Assembly: GCF_017873555.1 (NCBI RefSeq)
Contig: NZ_JAGGKE010000001.1
Location: 248,001 to 312,000, forward strand
From: Halorubrum trapanicum
GTDB lineage: Archaea; Halobacteriota; Halobacteria; Halobacteriales; Haloferacaceae
Length of the DNA stretch: 64,000 nucleotides
Direction of reading: 5' to 3'
A model generated the notes under the pieces. The model saw only the letters and a program-made list of their open reading frames with translations. It had not been told where the DNA came from and ran no database searches. The position numbers and the translations under genes were made by a program. Below are positions 32,829 to 43,079 of the stretch, piece after piece. Positions within the stretch are counted from its first letter, which is position 1, and every line of letters starts with the position of its first letter.

Positions 32829-35489
32829 TCAGCGCCGGAGGAACCCGAGGAGCCGGTAGTCGCCGTCGGGGTCGTACCGGCGGAAGAGGAGGCTGTTCGT
32901 CAGCACGGACACCGACGAGAACGCCATCGCGCCGGCCGCGAGGACGGGCTGGAGCAGCCCGAGCGACGCGAGCGGGATCATCGCCGTGTTGTAGCCGAGC
33001 GCCCACACGAGGTTCTGTTTGATCTTCTGGAGCGTCGCGTCCGAGACGCGGATCGCCTTCACCACGTCGAGCGGGTCGTCGCGCATCAGCGTCACGTCCG
33101 CGGCCTCGATGGCCACGTCGGTCCCGGAGCCGATGGCGGTGCCGACGTACGCGACCGCGAGCGCCGGGGCGTCGTTGACGCCGTCGCCGACCATCATCGC
33201 CCGGCGCCCGTCGGCCTGGATCTCCTCGACCGCGTCGGACTTGTCCTCGGGCAGGACGCCGGCGCGAACGCTGTCGGGGTCGATCCCGACCTGCTCGGCG
33301 ACCGCGCGGGCCGTGCGCTCGTTGTCGCCCGTGATCAGCATCACGTCGACCCCGCGCTCGCGGAGTTCGCTCACCGCCTCCTTCGCGCTCGGTTTCACCG
33401 TGTCGGCGTCGGCGACGACGCCGAGGAGCTCCCCGCCATCCGTGCCGGCGCGAACCCGGGCGACGAGCATCGCCGTCTTCCCCTCGCTCTCTAAGCGTTC
33501 CATCGTCTCCGCGGCGGGCGCGGGGTCGATCCCGTTGTCGCCCAGCAGCTTCCGGTTGCCGACCAGCACCTCGTCGCCGTTCACGGTCGCCTTGACGCCG
33601 TGTCCGGGGACGTTCTCGAAGTCCTCGGGGTCGCTGAGGTCGAGGCCGCGCGACTCGGCGCCGTCGACGATGGCGCGGGCGAGCGGGTGTTCGCTGCCGC
33701 GCTCGGCGCTCGCGGCGAGCCGGAGGACCTCGTCCTCGGACGTCGCCGTCGAGCCGCCTCTCGTCGCGTCTTCGCTCGTCGCCACCGCGTTCTCGCCCTC
33801 GGCGAGCGCGCCGCCGTCGGGGAGCGTCTCGCTGAACGCGACCACGTCCGTCAGCTCCATCTCGCCTCTCGTGAGCGTCCCGGTCTTGTCGAAGACGACC
33901 GTGTCGACGTCCTTCGCGCGTTCGAGCACGTCGCCGCCCTTGAACAGGACGCCGTTCTGCGCCCCGATGGTGGTCCCGACCATCGTCGCGGCCGGGGTCG
34001 CCAGCCCGAGCGCGCAGGGACACGCGATCAGGACCGACGAGGCGAACACGACGATCGCGAACTCGAACACCGAGACGGTCCCGCCGACCGGGGCGGGACC
34101 GCCGGCGACCTGGCCCCACAGCGGGAGCCAGTCGACGAAGGCGGCGAGCGTCTCGGGGAAGGCGAACCAGACGATCCCCCACAGCAGCGCGTTCGCGATG
34201 ACCGCGGGCACGAAGTACGCGGAGATGCGGTCCGCGAGGTTCTGGATCTCGGGCTGGCGGGACTGCGCCTCCTTGACGGTCTGGACGATCTGCTGGAGGG
34301 CGGTGTCCGCGCCGACCTTCGTCGCCTCGACGACGAGGAGACCGTTCTCGTTGATGGTGGAGCCGACGACCTCGTCGCCCTCGGTCTTCTCGACCGGGAC
34401 GGACTCGCCGGTCACCATCGACTCGTCGACCGCGGACTGCCCCTCGACGACGACGCCGTCGGTCGGAATCTGTTCGCCGGGGCGGACCTTCATCCGGTCG
34501 CCGACCTCGACATCGTCGATCGACACCTCGCGCTCGGTCCCGTCCTCGTCGACGAGGGTGGCGGTGTCGGCCTCCATCTCCAACAGCTTCCGGAGCGCCT
34601 CCCCGGCCTGTCCCTTCGAGCGGGCTTCGAGGTAGTTGCCGAGCGTGATGAAGACGAGGATGAGCGCGGCCGTGTCGAAGTAGACGCTCCCGGCGACCGC
34701 GTTGAGGAGGACGGCGACGGAGTAGACGTACGCCGTCGTCGAACCCAACGCGATCAGCACGTCCATGTTGGCGCGGCCGTTCGTGACGAGCGCCTTGTAG
34801 GAGTTCACGTAGAACGGCCGGCCGAGCACGACCTGGACCGGCGTCGCGAGCGCGAACGCGACCCAGTGAATATCGAGACCGAAGACGCCGTCCGGCACGA
34901 TGGCGCCCCCGAGGAGGAGATTATCGACGAGGAAGAAGAGGAGGGGCGCGGAGAGCGCGGCGCCGAACAGCGTCAGTCGGCGCTGTTTGCGGATCTCGTC
35001 GTTCCGGGCCGCGTCGCGCGCGCTCTCGGCGGAGTCGCCGCCCTCCCCGTCGGCCGCCTCGCCGTCGCCCTCGCGGACCGGCGAGTAGCCCGCGTCCTCG
35101 ACGGCGTCGTACAGCGCCGAAATCGACGTGTCGGCGGGATTGTACCGCACCTGCGCCTCGTCGGTCGCGTAGTTCACGTCGGCGTCGATGACGCCGGAGA
35201 CGCCTTCGAGCGCCTCGCGGTTGGCGTCCGCGCAGTTCGCGCACGACATGTCGGTGATCGCGACGGTCGCGGTCTCGGAGACCGCGCCGTAGCCCGCGTC
35301 CTCGATGGCGTCGTAGATCGCCGCGAGCGAGGTCCGCTCCGGGTCGTACTCGACGGTCGCCTCGTCGGTGGCGTAGTTCGCGTCCGCCCGCGAGACCCCG
35401 TCGAGCGACTCCACGGCGTCGCCGACGGTCGCCGAGCAGTTGGCGCAGCTCATCCCCGTGATGTCGAGATGGGTGGTTCTGGTGCTCAT
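32829..35489 (-). CDS. copA: Copper-translocating P-type ATPase
   Basis: An 886-residue P1B-type ATPase exporting Cu(I). Two N-terminal heavy-metal-binding domains with GMSCANCS (Cys15/18) and DMSCANCA (Cys83/86), an acidic linker, then membrane helices, the TGES actuator loop, the metal channel motif CPC (490-492), phosphorylation DKTGT (Asp534) and the [10 protein letters not shown] hinge. ATG 35489 gives the first HMA domain directly. The second HMA is shifted toward MSCANC without the preceding Gly. No copper regulator or chaperone lies beside it. Confidence 0.95.
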   Translation of the reverse strand: MSTRTTHLDITGMSCANCSATVGDAVESLDGVSRADANYATDEATVEYDPERTSLAAIYDAIEDAGYGAVSETATVAITDMSCANCADANREALEGVSGVIDADVNYATDEAQVRYNPADTSISALYDAVEDAGYSPVREGDGEAADGEGGDSAESARDAARNDEIRKQRRLTLFGAALSAPLLFFLVDNLLLGGAIVPDGVFGLDIHWVAFALATPVQVVLGRPFYVNSYKALVTNGRANMDVLIALGSTTAYVYSVAVLLNAVAGSVYFDTAALILVFITLGNYLEARSKGQAGEALRKLLEMEADTATLVDEDGTEREVSIDDVEVGDRMKVRPGEQIPTDGVVVEGQSAVDESMVTGESVPVEKTEGDEVVGSTINENGLLVVEATKVGADTALQQIVQTVKEAQSRQPEIQNLADRISAYFVPAVIANALLWGIVWFAFPETLAAFVDWLPLWGQVAGGPAPVGGTVSVFEFAIVVFASSVLIACPCALGLATPAATMVGTTIGAQNGVLFKGGDVLERAKDVDTVVFDKTGTLTRGEMELTDVVAFSETLPDGGALAEGENAVATSEDATRGGSTATSEDEVLRLAASAERGSEHPLARAIVDGAESRGLDLSDPEDFENVPGHGVKATVNGDEVLVGNRKLLGDNGIDPAPAAETMERLESEGKTAMLVARVRAGTDGGELLGVVADADTVKPSAKEAVSELRERGVDVMLITGDNERTARAVAEQVGIDPDSVRAGVLPEDKSDAVEEIQADGRRAMMVGDGVNDAPALAVAYVGTAIGSGTDVAIEAADVTLMRDDPLDVVKAIRVSDATLQKIKQNLVWALGYNTAMIPLASLGLLQPVLAAGAMAFSSVSVLTNSLLFRRYDPDGDYRLLGFLRR

Positions 35490-35721
35490 CTTGTGTTGTA
35501 CTACGGGATACTCCCTTAGTGCGTTTTCCCCTTCGGAACCAAAGCTCTCCACCGCCGGTACTTTCGGATCAAAACCCAACCGATGGTCGCGCCCGCGACA
35601 GAAAACGGAAACTGGCGGATCGGGATCGGTCGAGGCGTCGTCGTTCCCGTCCTCGGCCGCGGTCAGCGGCACGGACGTGTTCGAGGAAAGGCTATAGGGA
35701 GCGGCGGGTTGTTCCCACGAT

Positions 35722-36492
35722 ATGGCCCGCTTGGAGCGACTCAGGGTGTTTCCGGTGAAGGGATTAGACGGGGTCGACGTCGAAGCCGTCCCGATCCTCG
35801 ACGGCGGGACGCTGAAACACGACCGCGAGTTCGCGCTGTTCGACGCCGACGGCGACGTCCTCAACGGGAAGCGGACAGACCGGGTACACGACCTCGCGAC
35901 CGACTTCGACCCCGAGTCGGGGACGCTGCGGGTCGAGACGCCCGACGGAACCGGTCGGCGGTTCGACCTGGACGACGAGCGGACCCGCGCGACGCGGTGG
36001 TTCAGTGACTTCTTCGACGCGGATCTGACGCTCCGGCGGGACGAGTCGCTGGGGTTCGTCGACCGGCGAGACATGGGTCCGTCGGTCGTCAGCACGGCGA
36101 CGCTGGAGGCGGTCGCGTCGTGGTTCGACGGGATGACCGTCGACGGCGCGCGTCGACGCCTTCGGGCGAACGTCGAGGTCTCGGGCGTCCCGGCGTTCTG
36201 GGAGGACCGGTTCGTCGGCGACGAGGCACCGGCGTTCGAACTCGACGGCGTGCGCGTCGAAGGGGTGACGCCGTGCGGCCGGTGCGTCGTTCCGCAGCGC
36301 GACCCCGACACCGGGGAACCGACCCCCGAGTTCCGCGAGCGGTTCGTCCGGCGACGGGAGGCGACGTTCCCCGAGTGGGCCGACGACGACGCGTTCGACC
36401 ACTACTACTCGCTGATGATCATCGCGCGGATTCCCGAGCGCGACCGCGGGGAGACGCTCCGCGTCGGCGACGAGGTCGCGGTCCGCGACTGA
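35722..36492 (+). CDS. MOSC domain protein
   Basis: A 256-residue protein with an N-terminal MOSC beta-barrel ([24 protein letters not shown]) and a C-terminal MOSC domain with the conserved Cys in [22 protein letters not shown] domains occur in molybdenum-cofactor sulfurases and in mARC-type reductases, where that Cys binds or carries sulfur. A CTATA sequence near 35691 lies about 28 bases upstream of the ATG. Partner and substrate are unknown. Confidence 0.88.
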   Translation: MARLERLRVFPVKGLDGVDVEAVPILDGGTLKHDREFALFDADGDVLNGKRTDRVHDLATDFDPESGTLRVETPDGTGRRFDLDDERTRATRWFSDFFDADLTLRRDESLGFVDRRDMGPSVVSTATLEAVASWFDGMTVDGARRRLRANVEVSGVPAFWEDRFVGDEAPAFELDGVRVEGVTPCGRCVVPQRDPDTGEPTPEFRERFVRRREATFPEWADDDAFDHYYSLMIIARIPERDRGETLRVGDEVAVRD

Positions 36493-36638
36493 AATCGGTA
36501 GCGGTCTCGACGCCGCGTCACACGAACGCGCACCGAATTCCCCTCGCGTGCGACGAATACGCCCGGCAGAAGGCACGCAGCGGAGATCTCCCGAGGCACG
36601 CAACACTTATCACCACGTCGGGAGACAGTTAGATTGCG

Positions 36639-36833
36639 ATGGCGACAGGCAAGGTCGACTTCTTCAACGACACCGGCGGCTACGGATTCATCGAGACTGA
36701 CGACGCTGACGAGGACGTGTTCTTCCACATGGAAGACGTCGGCGGCCCGGACCTCGAGGAGGGACAGGAGGTAGAGTTCGAGATCGAGGAGGCGGACAAG
36801 GGTCCGCGCGCGACGAACCTCACTCGGCTGTAG
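36639..36833 (+). CDS. cspA: Cold-shock domain protein
   Basis: A 64-residue single CSD binding single-stranded nucleic acid. RNP1-like GGYGFIET (13-20) and RNP2-like DVFFHMEDV (27-35) are present; the start MATGKVDFFNDTGGYGF is classic. It is highly acidic, as usual in halophiles. CACTTATCA (about 36604-36612) is a good TATA box 27-35 bases before the ATG. Single gene. Confidence 0.96.
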   Translation: MATGKVDFFNDTGGYGFIETDDADEDVFFHMEDVGGPDLEEGQEVEFEIEEADKGPRATNLTRL

Positions 36834-36950
36834 CTCGTCCGGCGGCATCCGCTACCGACGAACTCGGACAGCTCTCGAAACGCGTTCCCGTATATTCACG
36901 CCCCGAGCGACGGCGCCGTCGTTTTGGTCGCCGAGCGAGGAGCGCTCCGC

Positions 36951-37526
36951 ATGGAGGCTGACGACTCCCACGCGGACGACGCTCATCCGTCACCGGACGA
37001 CCTCGACGCGTTCGTCGCCGAGAACCTCGACCGCTACGCCGAGACGCAGGGCCTGCTCCCCGAGCGGCTGGAGGAGTTCGGCGAGACGTATCGGTCGCAG
37101 GGGCACCTGACCCGAGATCAACTGTACGAGATCGCCTACGCGTCGTCGACGCGGAGCGCCTACCACGTCGAGACGAACCCCGAATCACGGTGTCGAGAGG
37201 TGACCCGCAACGCCCGCGCGGTCGACGGCGACTTCTCGACGATCCGCCTCCTCACCGGTCTCTCCGGGTTCAAGGCGCCGACCGCGTCGTGCGTGCTGGC
37301 CGCGCTCGACGGCGACCGCCACGCGGTCGTCGACACGCGCGTCTGGGCGTCACTGGAGCGGCTCGGCTACCTCGACGGCCGGAAGGAGAGCTTCGACGCC
37401 GCCGACTACGTCGCGATGATCGAGCCGATCCGCGAGATCGTCGACAAGACCGATTACCGCGCTGTCGACGTGGGCTACGCGCTGTTCGCGTACGACGACC
37501 ACGTCCGCGAGGGGACGTTACACTGA
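36951..37526 (+). CDS. HhH-GPD-like (base-excision glycosylase-like) protein, no Fe-S cluster
   Basis: A 191-residue protein. After an acidic N-terminus (about 1-30), the central part reads LLTGLSGFKAPTASCVLAAL (a helix-hairpin-helix) followed by HAVVDTRVWASLERLG. This parallels endonuclease III (LPGVGRKTANVVL ... VDTHVxRVxxRLG), so Asp in VVDTR would be the catalytic Asp; the Lys position of bifunctional glycosylases is Pro. No C-terminal cysteine cluster exists. It may be a DNA-damage enzyme or a degenerate relative. ATG 36951 was preferred over a TTG at 36924. Assignment is tentative. Confidence 0.55.
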   Translation: MEADDSHADDAHPSPDDLDAFVAENLDRYAETQGLLPERLEEFGETYRSQGHLTRDQLYEIAYASSTRSAYHVETNPESRCREVTRNARAVDGDFSTIRLLTGLSGFKAPTASCVLAALDGDRHAVVDTRVWASLERLGYLDGRKESFDAADYVAMIEPIREIVDKTDYRAVDVGYALFAYDDHVREGTLH

Positions 37527-37539
37527 GTCGCTCGGACGA

Positions 37540-38499
37540 TCAAACCGGGAACTCGACGCCGGTCGCCTCGGTCGAGTACTCCCAGAGCTTCCGGGCGTCC
37601 TCGCGGTCGTAGGAGGCGTCGTTCGACCGGCCGACGGTCGGGTGCCCGCGCATGTTCATCAGGCCCCCCGGCTCGACGTACGCGCCGCCGTCGACGTCGG
37701 CCGTCGCCGCGTACAGCATCGGTTCGACGCCGATCGCTGCGTCCTGTCCCAGCACAAGGTTCGCGGCCCGCATCCCGACTTTCATCAGGGGGTTCCCGCT
37801 CTCGGCCGCGGTCCGCATCTGGAGGTTCGTGTCGGTGTAGCCCGGGTGACAGGCGACGCTGCGGATCCCCGGGTCGTCGCCCTCGTCGCTCGCCGCGTCG
37901 AGGCGGCGCTGGAGCTCGTAGGCGAAAAGCAGGTTCGACAGCTTGCTGCGCCCGTACGCCTGCCACTTGCCGTACGAGCGCTCCCAGTTGAGGTCATCGA
38001 AGTCCATCTCGCCCTGCTCGTGGGCGCCCGACGACTGGGTGACGACGCGGGTGTCGCCGTCGATGCCGTCGGCCGCGTCGAGGAGGTCGAACAGCCGACC
38101 GGTGAGCGCGAAGTGGCCGAGGTGGTTGACGCCGAACTGCGTCTCGAAGCCGTCCTCGGTCTCGCTCCGCGGGATCGCCATCACGCCGGCGTTGTTACAG
38201 AGGACGTCGACCGCGTCGTAGTCGTCGCGCAGTCCCTCGGCGAACGCCGCGACCGAGTCGAGCGAGGCGAGGTCGCACTCGCGGACGTCGAGTTCGCCGT
38301 CGACCGCGCCCCCCGCGTCGGCGCGGAGCTCGCTGGCCGCCTCCTCGGCGCGCTCGACGCTCCGGCACGCCATCACGACTGTCGCGCCCCGGGCGGCGAA
38401 CGCGCGGGTCCCCTCGTACCCAAGTCCGCTGTTCGCCCCGGTGACGACGACCGTCTTCCCGTCCAGTCGCGGCACGTCCTCGGCGGTCCACTCTGTCAT
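37540..38499 (-). CDS. Short-chain dehydrogenase/reductase
   Basis: A 319-residue SDR of the retinol dehydrogenase / protochlorophyllide-reductase-like group. Cofactor motif TGANSGLG (20-27) and ACRSVERAEEAA (NADP-type Arg), then NNAGVM, active-site Ser in VTQSSGAH, and YGRSK (Tyr/Lys pair). ATG 38499 was chosen as it starts ten residues before the first strand; an upstream start would add 40 unmatched residues. Substrate unknown. Convergent with the HhH-GPD-like gene. Confidence 0.9.
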   Translation of the reverse strand: MTEWTAEDVPRLDGKTVVVTGANSGLGYEGTRAFAARGATVVMACRSVERAEEAASELRADAGGAVDGELDVRECDLASLDSVAAFAEGLRDDYDAVDVLCNNAGVMAIPRSETEDGFETQFGVNHLGHFALTGRLFDLLDAADGIDGDTRVVTQSSGAHEQGEMDFDDLNWERSYGKWQAYGRSKLSNLLFAYELQRRLDAASDEGDDPGIRSVACHPGYTDTNLQMRTAAESGNPLMKVGMRAANLVLGQDAAIGVEPMLYAATADVDGGAYVEPGGLMNMRGHPTVGRSNDASYDREDARKLWEYSTEATGVEFPV

Positions 38500-38669
38500 G
38501 GGGTACAGAAGGGGCGTCACGGGGAGAAACCTGTCGGCGGGATCGGACGTTGCCTTTTCGTGCGACACACTCTCGAACAGGGCGACGAGACGCCGTCTGA
38601 CGCGGATATCCACTTCCACCGCGCCGCCGGTGCGTTTTTAGGTGCCTCGGAGGTAGGATGGTGTACCGA

Positions 38670-41138
38670 ATGACGTCCTTCCAGTCGACGATCGGCGACG
38701 AGGAGGGGATCGCGGAGGAGCTGGCCGAGGGCCAGCGCGAGATCTCCATCGCCGAGTTCTTCGAGAAGAACAAGCACATGCTCGGGTTCGACTCGGGCGC
38801 CCGCGGGCTCGTCACCGCCGTCAAGGAGGCGGTCGACAACGCCCTCGACGCGACCGAGGAGGCCGGCGTCCCCCCCGACATCTACATCGAGATCGAGGAG
38901 GTGGGCGACTACTACCGGCTCGTCATCGAGGACAACGGGCCGGGCATCACGAAGGAACAGCTCCCGAAAGTGTTCGGGAAGCTTCTGTATGGCTCAAGAT
39001 TCCATAAGCGTGAACAAAATCGCGGTCAACAGGGGATCGGGATTTCAGCGGCCGTGCTGTACTCTCAGTTGACCTCCGGCCAGCCCGCGAAGATCACCTC
39101 GCGCCCGAAGGGGCAGTCGCGGGCGCAGTACTTCGAGCTGATCATCGACACGGACACGAACGAGCCGGAGATCCAGGCCGACGAGGAGACGACGTGGGAC
39201 CGTCCGCACGGCACCCGGATCGAGCTGGAGATGGAGGCGAACATGCGCGCCCGCCAGCAGCTCCACGACTACGTGAAACACACCGCGGTCGTCAACCCCC
39301 ACGCCCGGATCGAACTGCGCGAGCCGGGGCTCGACGAGCCGCTGAAGTTCGAGCGCGCGACCGACGAGCTGCCCGCGGAGACGAAGGAGATCCGTCCGCA
39401 CCCGCACGGCGTCGAACTCGGGTCGCTGATCAAGATGCTGGAGGCGACCGAGTCGTACTCCGTGTCGGGGTTCCTCCAGGAGGAGTTCACGCGGGTCGGG
39501 AAGAAGACCGCGGACGGCGTCATCGACAACTTCCGCGATATCTACTACGGCCGCGAGCTGTCGTGGTCCCCGCCCCGGACCCACGACGACCGCGACGTCG
39601 CGAGCGCGGTCGCGGACGCCGTCGCCAACAAGGGCAAGGACGCGACGACCGCCTTCGCCGAGGGCGTCGCCGAGACGGTTTCGAACAACGACCGGCTCAC
39701 CCGGTCCGAACTCGCGGAAATCGTCGACAACACCGCGGAGACGGTCGAGGGCGACACGAGCAAGACGTTCGGCGGGACCGTCCGCGAGAACGCGGTCGAC
39801 GCCGCGTGGCGGGCGGTCACCGGTCTCGGCGCCGAGGAGGACGCGGCCGCCGATCCGGGCGAGAGCGACGTCGGTGACGCCGACGAGACCGAGGAGTCGC
39901 CGCTCGTCCCCGACGTCTACGCCCTCGTCGACGAGGCGACGTCGACGCGGAAGGACGACGCCGCGGTCCAGGCGATGGCAGAGGCGCTCGCGCGCCGGTT
40001 CGAGAACCTCGACGGCGACGCGTTCCGGATCACCCGCGACGACCTCGACCGCCTCGTCGCGGACGCGGCGTCGTTCGTCGCCGAGCAGCGCGACGCGACG
40101 TTCGGCGAGACGGCCCGCGAGAACGTCGTCGAGGCGTTCTGGTCGCGGGCGCGGACCGTTCCGGACGACCCGCCGAAGGTGAAATCGATCGCGGGCGACC
40201 GCGACGCCGCTGCCGACCTGCTCGAGGCGATGCGGACGACAGACATCCTCGCGCCGCCGACCGACTGCCTCGCGCCGATCACCGCGGAGTTGGTCGAGGC
40301 CGGGCTGCGGAAGGAGTACGACGCCGACTTCTACGCGGCCGCGACCCGGGACGCCGACGTCCACGGCGGCGACCCGTTCATCGTCGAGGCCGGCATCGCC
40401 TACGGCGGGTCGATCCCGTCGGAGGGGTCGGTCGAACTGCTCCGGTTCGCGAACCGCGTCCCGCTCGTCTACCAGCGCGGCGCCTGCGCGACGACGGACG
40501 TGATAAAGCAGATCGGCTGGCGCAACTACGGGTTGGACCAGCCCGGCGGCTCCGGGATGCCGAACGGTCCCGCAGTCATCTCGATCCACGTCGCCTCCAC
40601 CAACGTCCCGTTCACGAGCGAGTCGAAGGACGCGCTCGCGAACGTCCCGGAGATCGAAGACGAGATCGAGCTGGCGGTTCGGGAGGCCGCAAGGGAGCTG
40701 AAGTCGTTCCTCAACAAGCGGCGCTCGATGCAACAGCGCCGGGAGAAGCAGGACGTACTCGGCCGGATACTCCCCGAAATGGCCGACAAGGTCTCGGAGG
40801 TGACGGGACGGTCGCGCCCCGACATCGACGGGGCCTTGGCGCGGATCATGAACAACGTCAGCGTCGAGCGCGAGGTGAACGGCGAGACGGTGACCCTCGT
40901 CGTCGAGAACCACTCGGACGTGAACGAGGCGCTTGAGATCACGGACATCGTCTCGGCGGAGCCGACCGACCTCTCCGACGGGACGGTGGTGGACATGGAC
41001 GGCGAGTGGTTCGTCCAGTGGAAGCCCGAGGTGCCCTCGGGCGACGAGAGGGAACTGACGTACGCGGTCGACGGCAACCCCGAGTTCGAGGTCAGCGTCG
41101 GCGGCGTGGAGACGGAGAAGCTCACGGTGAACGCATAA
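38670..41138 (+). CDS. top6B: DNA topoisomerase VI subunit B, with extended middle region
   Basis: ATPase subunit of the archaeal type IIB topoisomerase that unlinks and relaxes DNA. 822 residues, against roughly 530-560 in many other archaea. GHKL motifs: EAVDNALDA (Asn), DNGPGI, and GQQGIGISA (119-127), followed by the H2TH region and transducer domain ([14 protein letters not shown]). The extra ~200 residues (about 305-500) lie in the H2TH region and contain two similar modules. ATG 38670 fits a TTTTTA box at 38635-38640; ATG 38658 would lie upstream of the predicted transcript start. It is followed directly by top6A. Confidence 0.96.
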   Translation: MTSFQSTIGDEEGIAEELAEGQREISIAEFFEKNKHMLGFDSGARGLVTAVKEAVDNALDATEEAGVPPDIYIEIEEVGDYYRLVIEDNGPGITKEQLPKVFGKLLYGSRFHKREQNRGQQGIGISAAVLYSQLTSGQPAKITSRPKGQSRAQYFELIIDTDTNEPEIQADEETTWDRPHGTRIELEMEANMRARQQLHDYVKHTAVVNPHARIELREPGLDEPLKFERATDELPAETKEIRPHPHGVELGSLIKMLEATESYSVSGFLQEEFTRVGKKTADGVIDNFRDIYYGRELSWSPPRTHDDRDVASAVADAVANKGKDATTAFAEGVAETVSNNDRLTRSELAEIVDNTAETVEGDTSKTFGGTVRENAVDAAWRAVTGLGAEEDAAADPGESDVGDADETEESPLVPDVYALVDEATSTRKDDAAVQAMAEALARRFENLDGDAFRITRDDLDRLVADAASFVAEQRDATFGETARENVVEAFWSRARTVPDDPPKVKSIAGDRDAAADLLEAMRTTDILAPPTDCLAPITAELVEAGLRKEYDADFYAAATRDADVHGGDPFIVEAGIAYGGSIPSEGSVELLRFANRVPLVYQRGACATTDVIKQIGWRNYGLDQPGGSGMPNGPAVISIHVASTNVPFTSESKDALANVPEIEDEIELAVREAARELKSFLNKRRSMQQRREKQDVLGRILPEMADKVSEVTGRSRPDIDGALARIMNNVSVEREVNGETVTLVVENHSDVNEALEITDIVSAEPTDLSDGTVVDMDGEWFVQWKPEVPSGDERELTYAVDGNPEFEVSVGGVETEKLTVNA
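38982..39047 (+). other. AT-rich, rare-codon patch at the ATP lid of top6B
   Basis: About 49% GC over roughly 69 bases inside a gene that is otherwise far more GC-rich. Codons CTT, TAT, TCA, AGA, CAT, CGT, GAA, CAA, AAT, GGT, ATT, TCA follow one another while the protein ([20 protein letters not shown]) remains perfectly conserved in type. The edges are sharp. Best read as imported sequence, for example co-conversion beside an intein site. Confidence 0.75.
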
Positions 41139-42224
41139 ATGACGACCGAAAGCGACGCACGAGACGAGCTGATCGACCTGGCCGCGGACTTCTACGACCA
41201 GTTCGCGGCGGGGGACATCCCGGAGATGACGCTCCCCACGCGGACGAAGAGCAACATCGAGTACGACGAGGAGAGCGGCGTCTGGACCTACGGCGACCGC
41301 ACCTCGACGCGCAGCGCCAACTCGGTGCGGGGCGCGCGCAAGCTGTTGAAGGCCGCCTACACGATCGAGTTCCTCGCGGGCCAGCTCGACGACGACCGCT
41401 CGTCGACGCTGCGTGAGCTGTACTACCTCTCGGAGTCGTGGGACAACGACGAGGCGCAGTTCAACAGCCAAGACGAGTCGAACGACCTCGTGGAGGACCT
41501 CGAGATCGTGACGGGGGTCACCCGCGAGGACTTCCACATGCGTCCGGAGGAGTCGGGCGCGAAGGTGATGGGACCGCTACAGATCCGCGAGCAGACCAAC
41601 CGCGGCGACCGCGAGATTCACTGTCAGCTCGACGTCGGGCAGGGGGGGTACCAGATCCCTAACAACCCCGACACCATCGAGTTCCTCGACAACGACGCCG
41701 AGTTCGTCCTCTGCGTGGAGACCGGCGGGATGCGCGACCGGCTCGTCGAGAACGGCTTCGACGAGGCGCACGACGCCCTCGTCGTCCACCTCGGCGGGCA
41801 GCCCGCGCGCGCGACGCGCCGGCTGACGAAGCGTTTCCGCGACGAGCTGGACCTCCCCGTGGTGGTGTTCACGGACGGCGACCCGTGGTCCTACCGGATC
41901 TACGGCTCCGTCGCGTACGGCTCGATCAAGTCCGCGCACCTCTCGAAGTACCTCGCGACGCCGGAGGCGAAGTTCATCGGGATCCAGCCGGAGGACATCG
42001 TCGAGTACGACCTCCCCTCCGACCCGCTCTCGGACTCGGACGTGAACGCTCTCGAATCCGAGCTGGAGGACCCGCGCTTCCAGACCGACTACTGGGAAGA
42101 GCAGATCGAGCTCCAGCTCGACATCGGCAAGAAGTCCGAACAGCAGTCGCTCGCGAGCCGCGGCCTCGACTTCGTCACGGACACCTACCTCCCCGAGCGG
42201 CTCGGCGAGATGGGCGTGCTCTAA
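41139..42224 (+). CDS. top6A: DNA topoisomerase VI subunit A (Spo11-like)
   Basis: DNA-cleaving subunit of topoisomerase VI. 361 residues. The winged-helix domain holds the tyrosine pair in [13 protein letters not shown] (95-96), of which the second aligns with the DNA-attacking Tyr of Spo11. The Toprim domain shows [10 protein letters not shown] (Glu) and [15 protein letters not shown] (Asp-x-Asp) for magnesium. Its ATG follows the top6B stop with no gap, so the two form an operon and the A2B2 enzyme. Confidence 0.97.
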   Translation: MTTESDARDELIDLAADFYDQFAAGDIPEMTLPTRTKSNIEYDEESGVWTYGDRTSTRSANSVRGARKLLKAAYTIEFLAGQLDDDRSSTLRELYYLSESWDNDEAQFNSQDESNDLVEDLEIVTGVTREDFHMRPEESGAKVMGPLQIREQTNRGDREIHCQLDVGQGGYQIPNNPDTIEFLDNDAEFVLCVETGGMRDRLVENGFDEAHDALVVHLGGQPARATRRLTKRFRDELDLPVVVFTDGDPWSYRIYGSVAYGSIKSAHLSKYLATPEAKFIGIQPEDIVEYDLPSDPLSDSDVNALESELEDPRFQTDYWEEQIELQLDIGKKSEQQSLASRGLDFVTDTYLPERLGEMGVL

Positions 42225-42242
42225 GGGGCGAGCGAGAGGCGG

Positions 42243-42479
42243 CTACTCGTCGGCGTAGACGATCTCGTCGATCTCGCGCCGCTCCGCCTCGGGGTCGTCG
42301 TCCGGGTACTTGTACACGACGCCGTCCGCCTCGTCGGCAGTCGCGTTGTGCGAGCCGTCACAGAGCGGCTTCGTGTCCGAGAGGCCGCACTGGCAGACGT
42401 AGATGAGGCCGTCGTCGCCCTTGTCGTCGTCGTCGAGCACCGCCGGCCCCCGCTCCTCGTGCGTGACTTCGCGCGCCAT
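42243..42479 (-). CDS. CDGSH iron-sulfur (mitoNEET-like) protein
   Basis: A 78-residue protein with a single CDGSH motif: VCQCGLSDTKPLCDGSH, giving 2Fe-2S ligands Cys29, Cys31, Cys40 and His44. Acidic segments flank the motif. Such proteins transfer electrons or clusters; partners here are unknown. ATG 42479 precedes MAREVTHEERGPAVL, the usual lead of prokaryotic single-CDGSH proteins. Convergent with top6A. Confidence 0.92.
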   Translation of the reverse strand: MAREVTHEERGPAVLDDDDKGDDGLIYVCQCGLSDTKPLCDGSHNATADEADGVVYKYPDDDPEAERREIDEIVYADE

Positions 42480-42587
42480 GCGAACCGATCCGCAGCGAGG
42501 GTGAAACCAGTTGGGTCGGCGGCGCGTCGCCGCCGGGGTCGCTCCGATCGGCGCAACCCCCTTGCCCGTGGGGCGCGTACCGGTGGT

Positions 42588-42998
42588 ATGAGCGAGACCG
42601 ACGAGCGCGACCCGAGCGAACTGACCGACGAGGAGTGGCGCGAGCGGCTCTCCGAGGAGGAGTACCGCGTGCTCCGCGAGAGCGGCACGGAGGCGAAGTT
42701 CTCGGGGGAGTACGTCGACCACCACCCCGACGACGGGGAGTACCGCTGTCGGGCCTGCGGCACCGTCCTCTTCGAGGCCGAGACGAAGTTCGAGTCCGGC
42801 TGCGGCTGGCCCGCCTTCTACGCCGCCGAGGAGGAGTCCGTGACGACGACGGTCGACACCAGCCACGGGATGCGCCGGACCGAGGTCCGGTGCGCGAACT
42901 GCGACTCCCATCTGGGCCACGTGTTCGACGACGGCCCCGAGCCGACCGGCAAGCGATTCTGTATCAACTCGGTCGCGATGGAGTACGACGACGAGTAG
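42588..42998 (+). CDS. msrB: Peptide-methionine (R)-S-oxide reductase
   Basis: Repairs oxidised methionine in proteins. 136 residues. Zinc site CRAC (Cys54/57) and CANC (Cys102/105); CGWPAF; and the catalytic Cys125 in KRFCINSVAM. The length and motif order are standard. No resolving thioredoxin gene is adjacent; msrA is not in the window. Confidence 0.97.
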   Translation: MSETDERDPSELTDEEWRERLSEEEYRVLRESGTEAKFSGEYVDHHPDDGEYRCRACGTVLFEAETKFESGCGWPAFYAAEEESVTTTVDTSHGMRRTEVRCANCDSHLGHVFDDGPEPTGKRFCINSVAMEYDDE

Positions 42999-43079
42999 GT
43001 CGGGTCTGAGATTCGGTTGACGGTCTGTTTATAAATGACCGATGACGCGGAGAATCTCTCTAACTCTCCAGCCCCTCGC

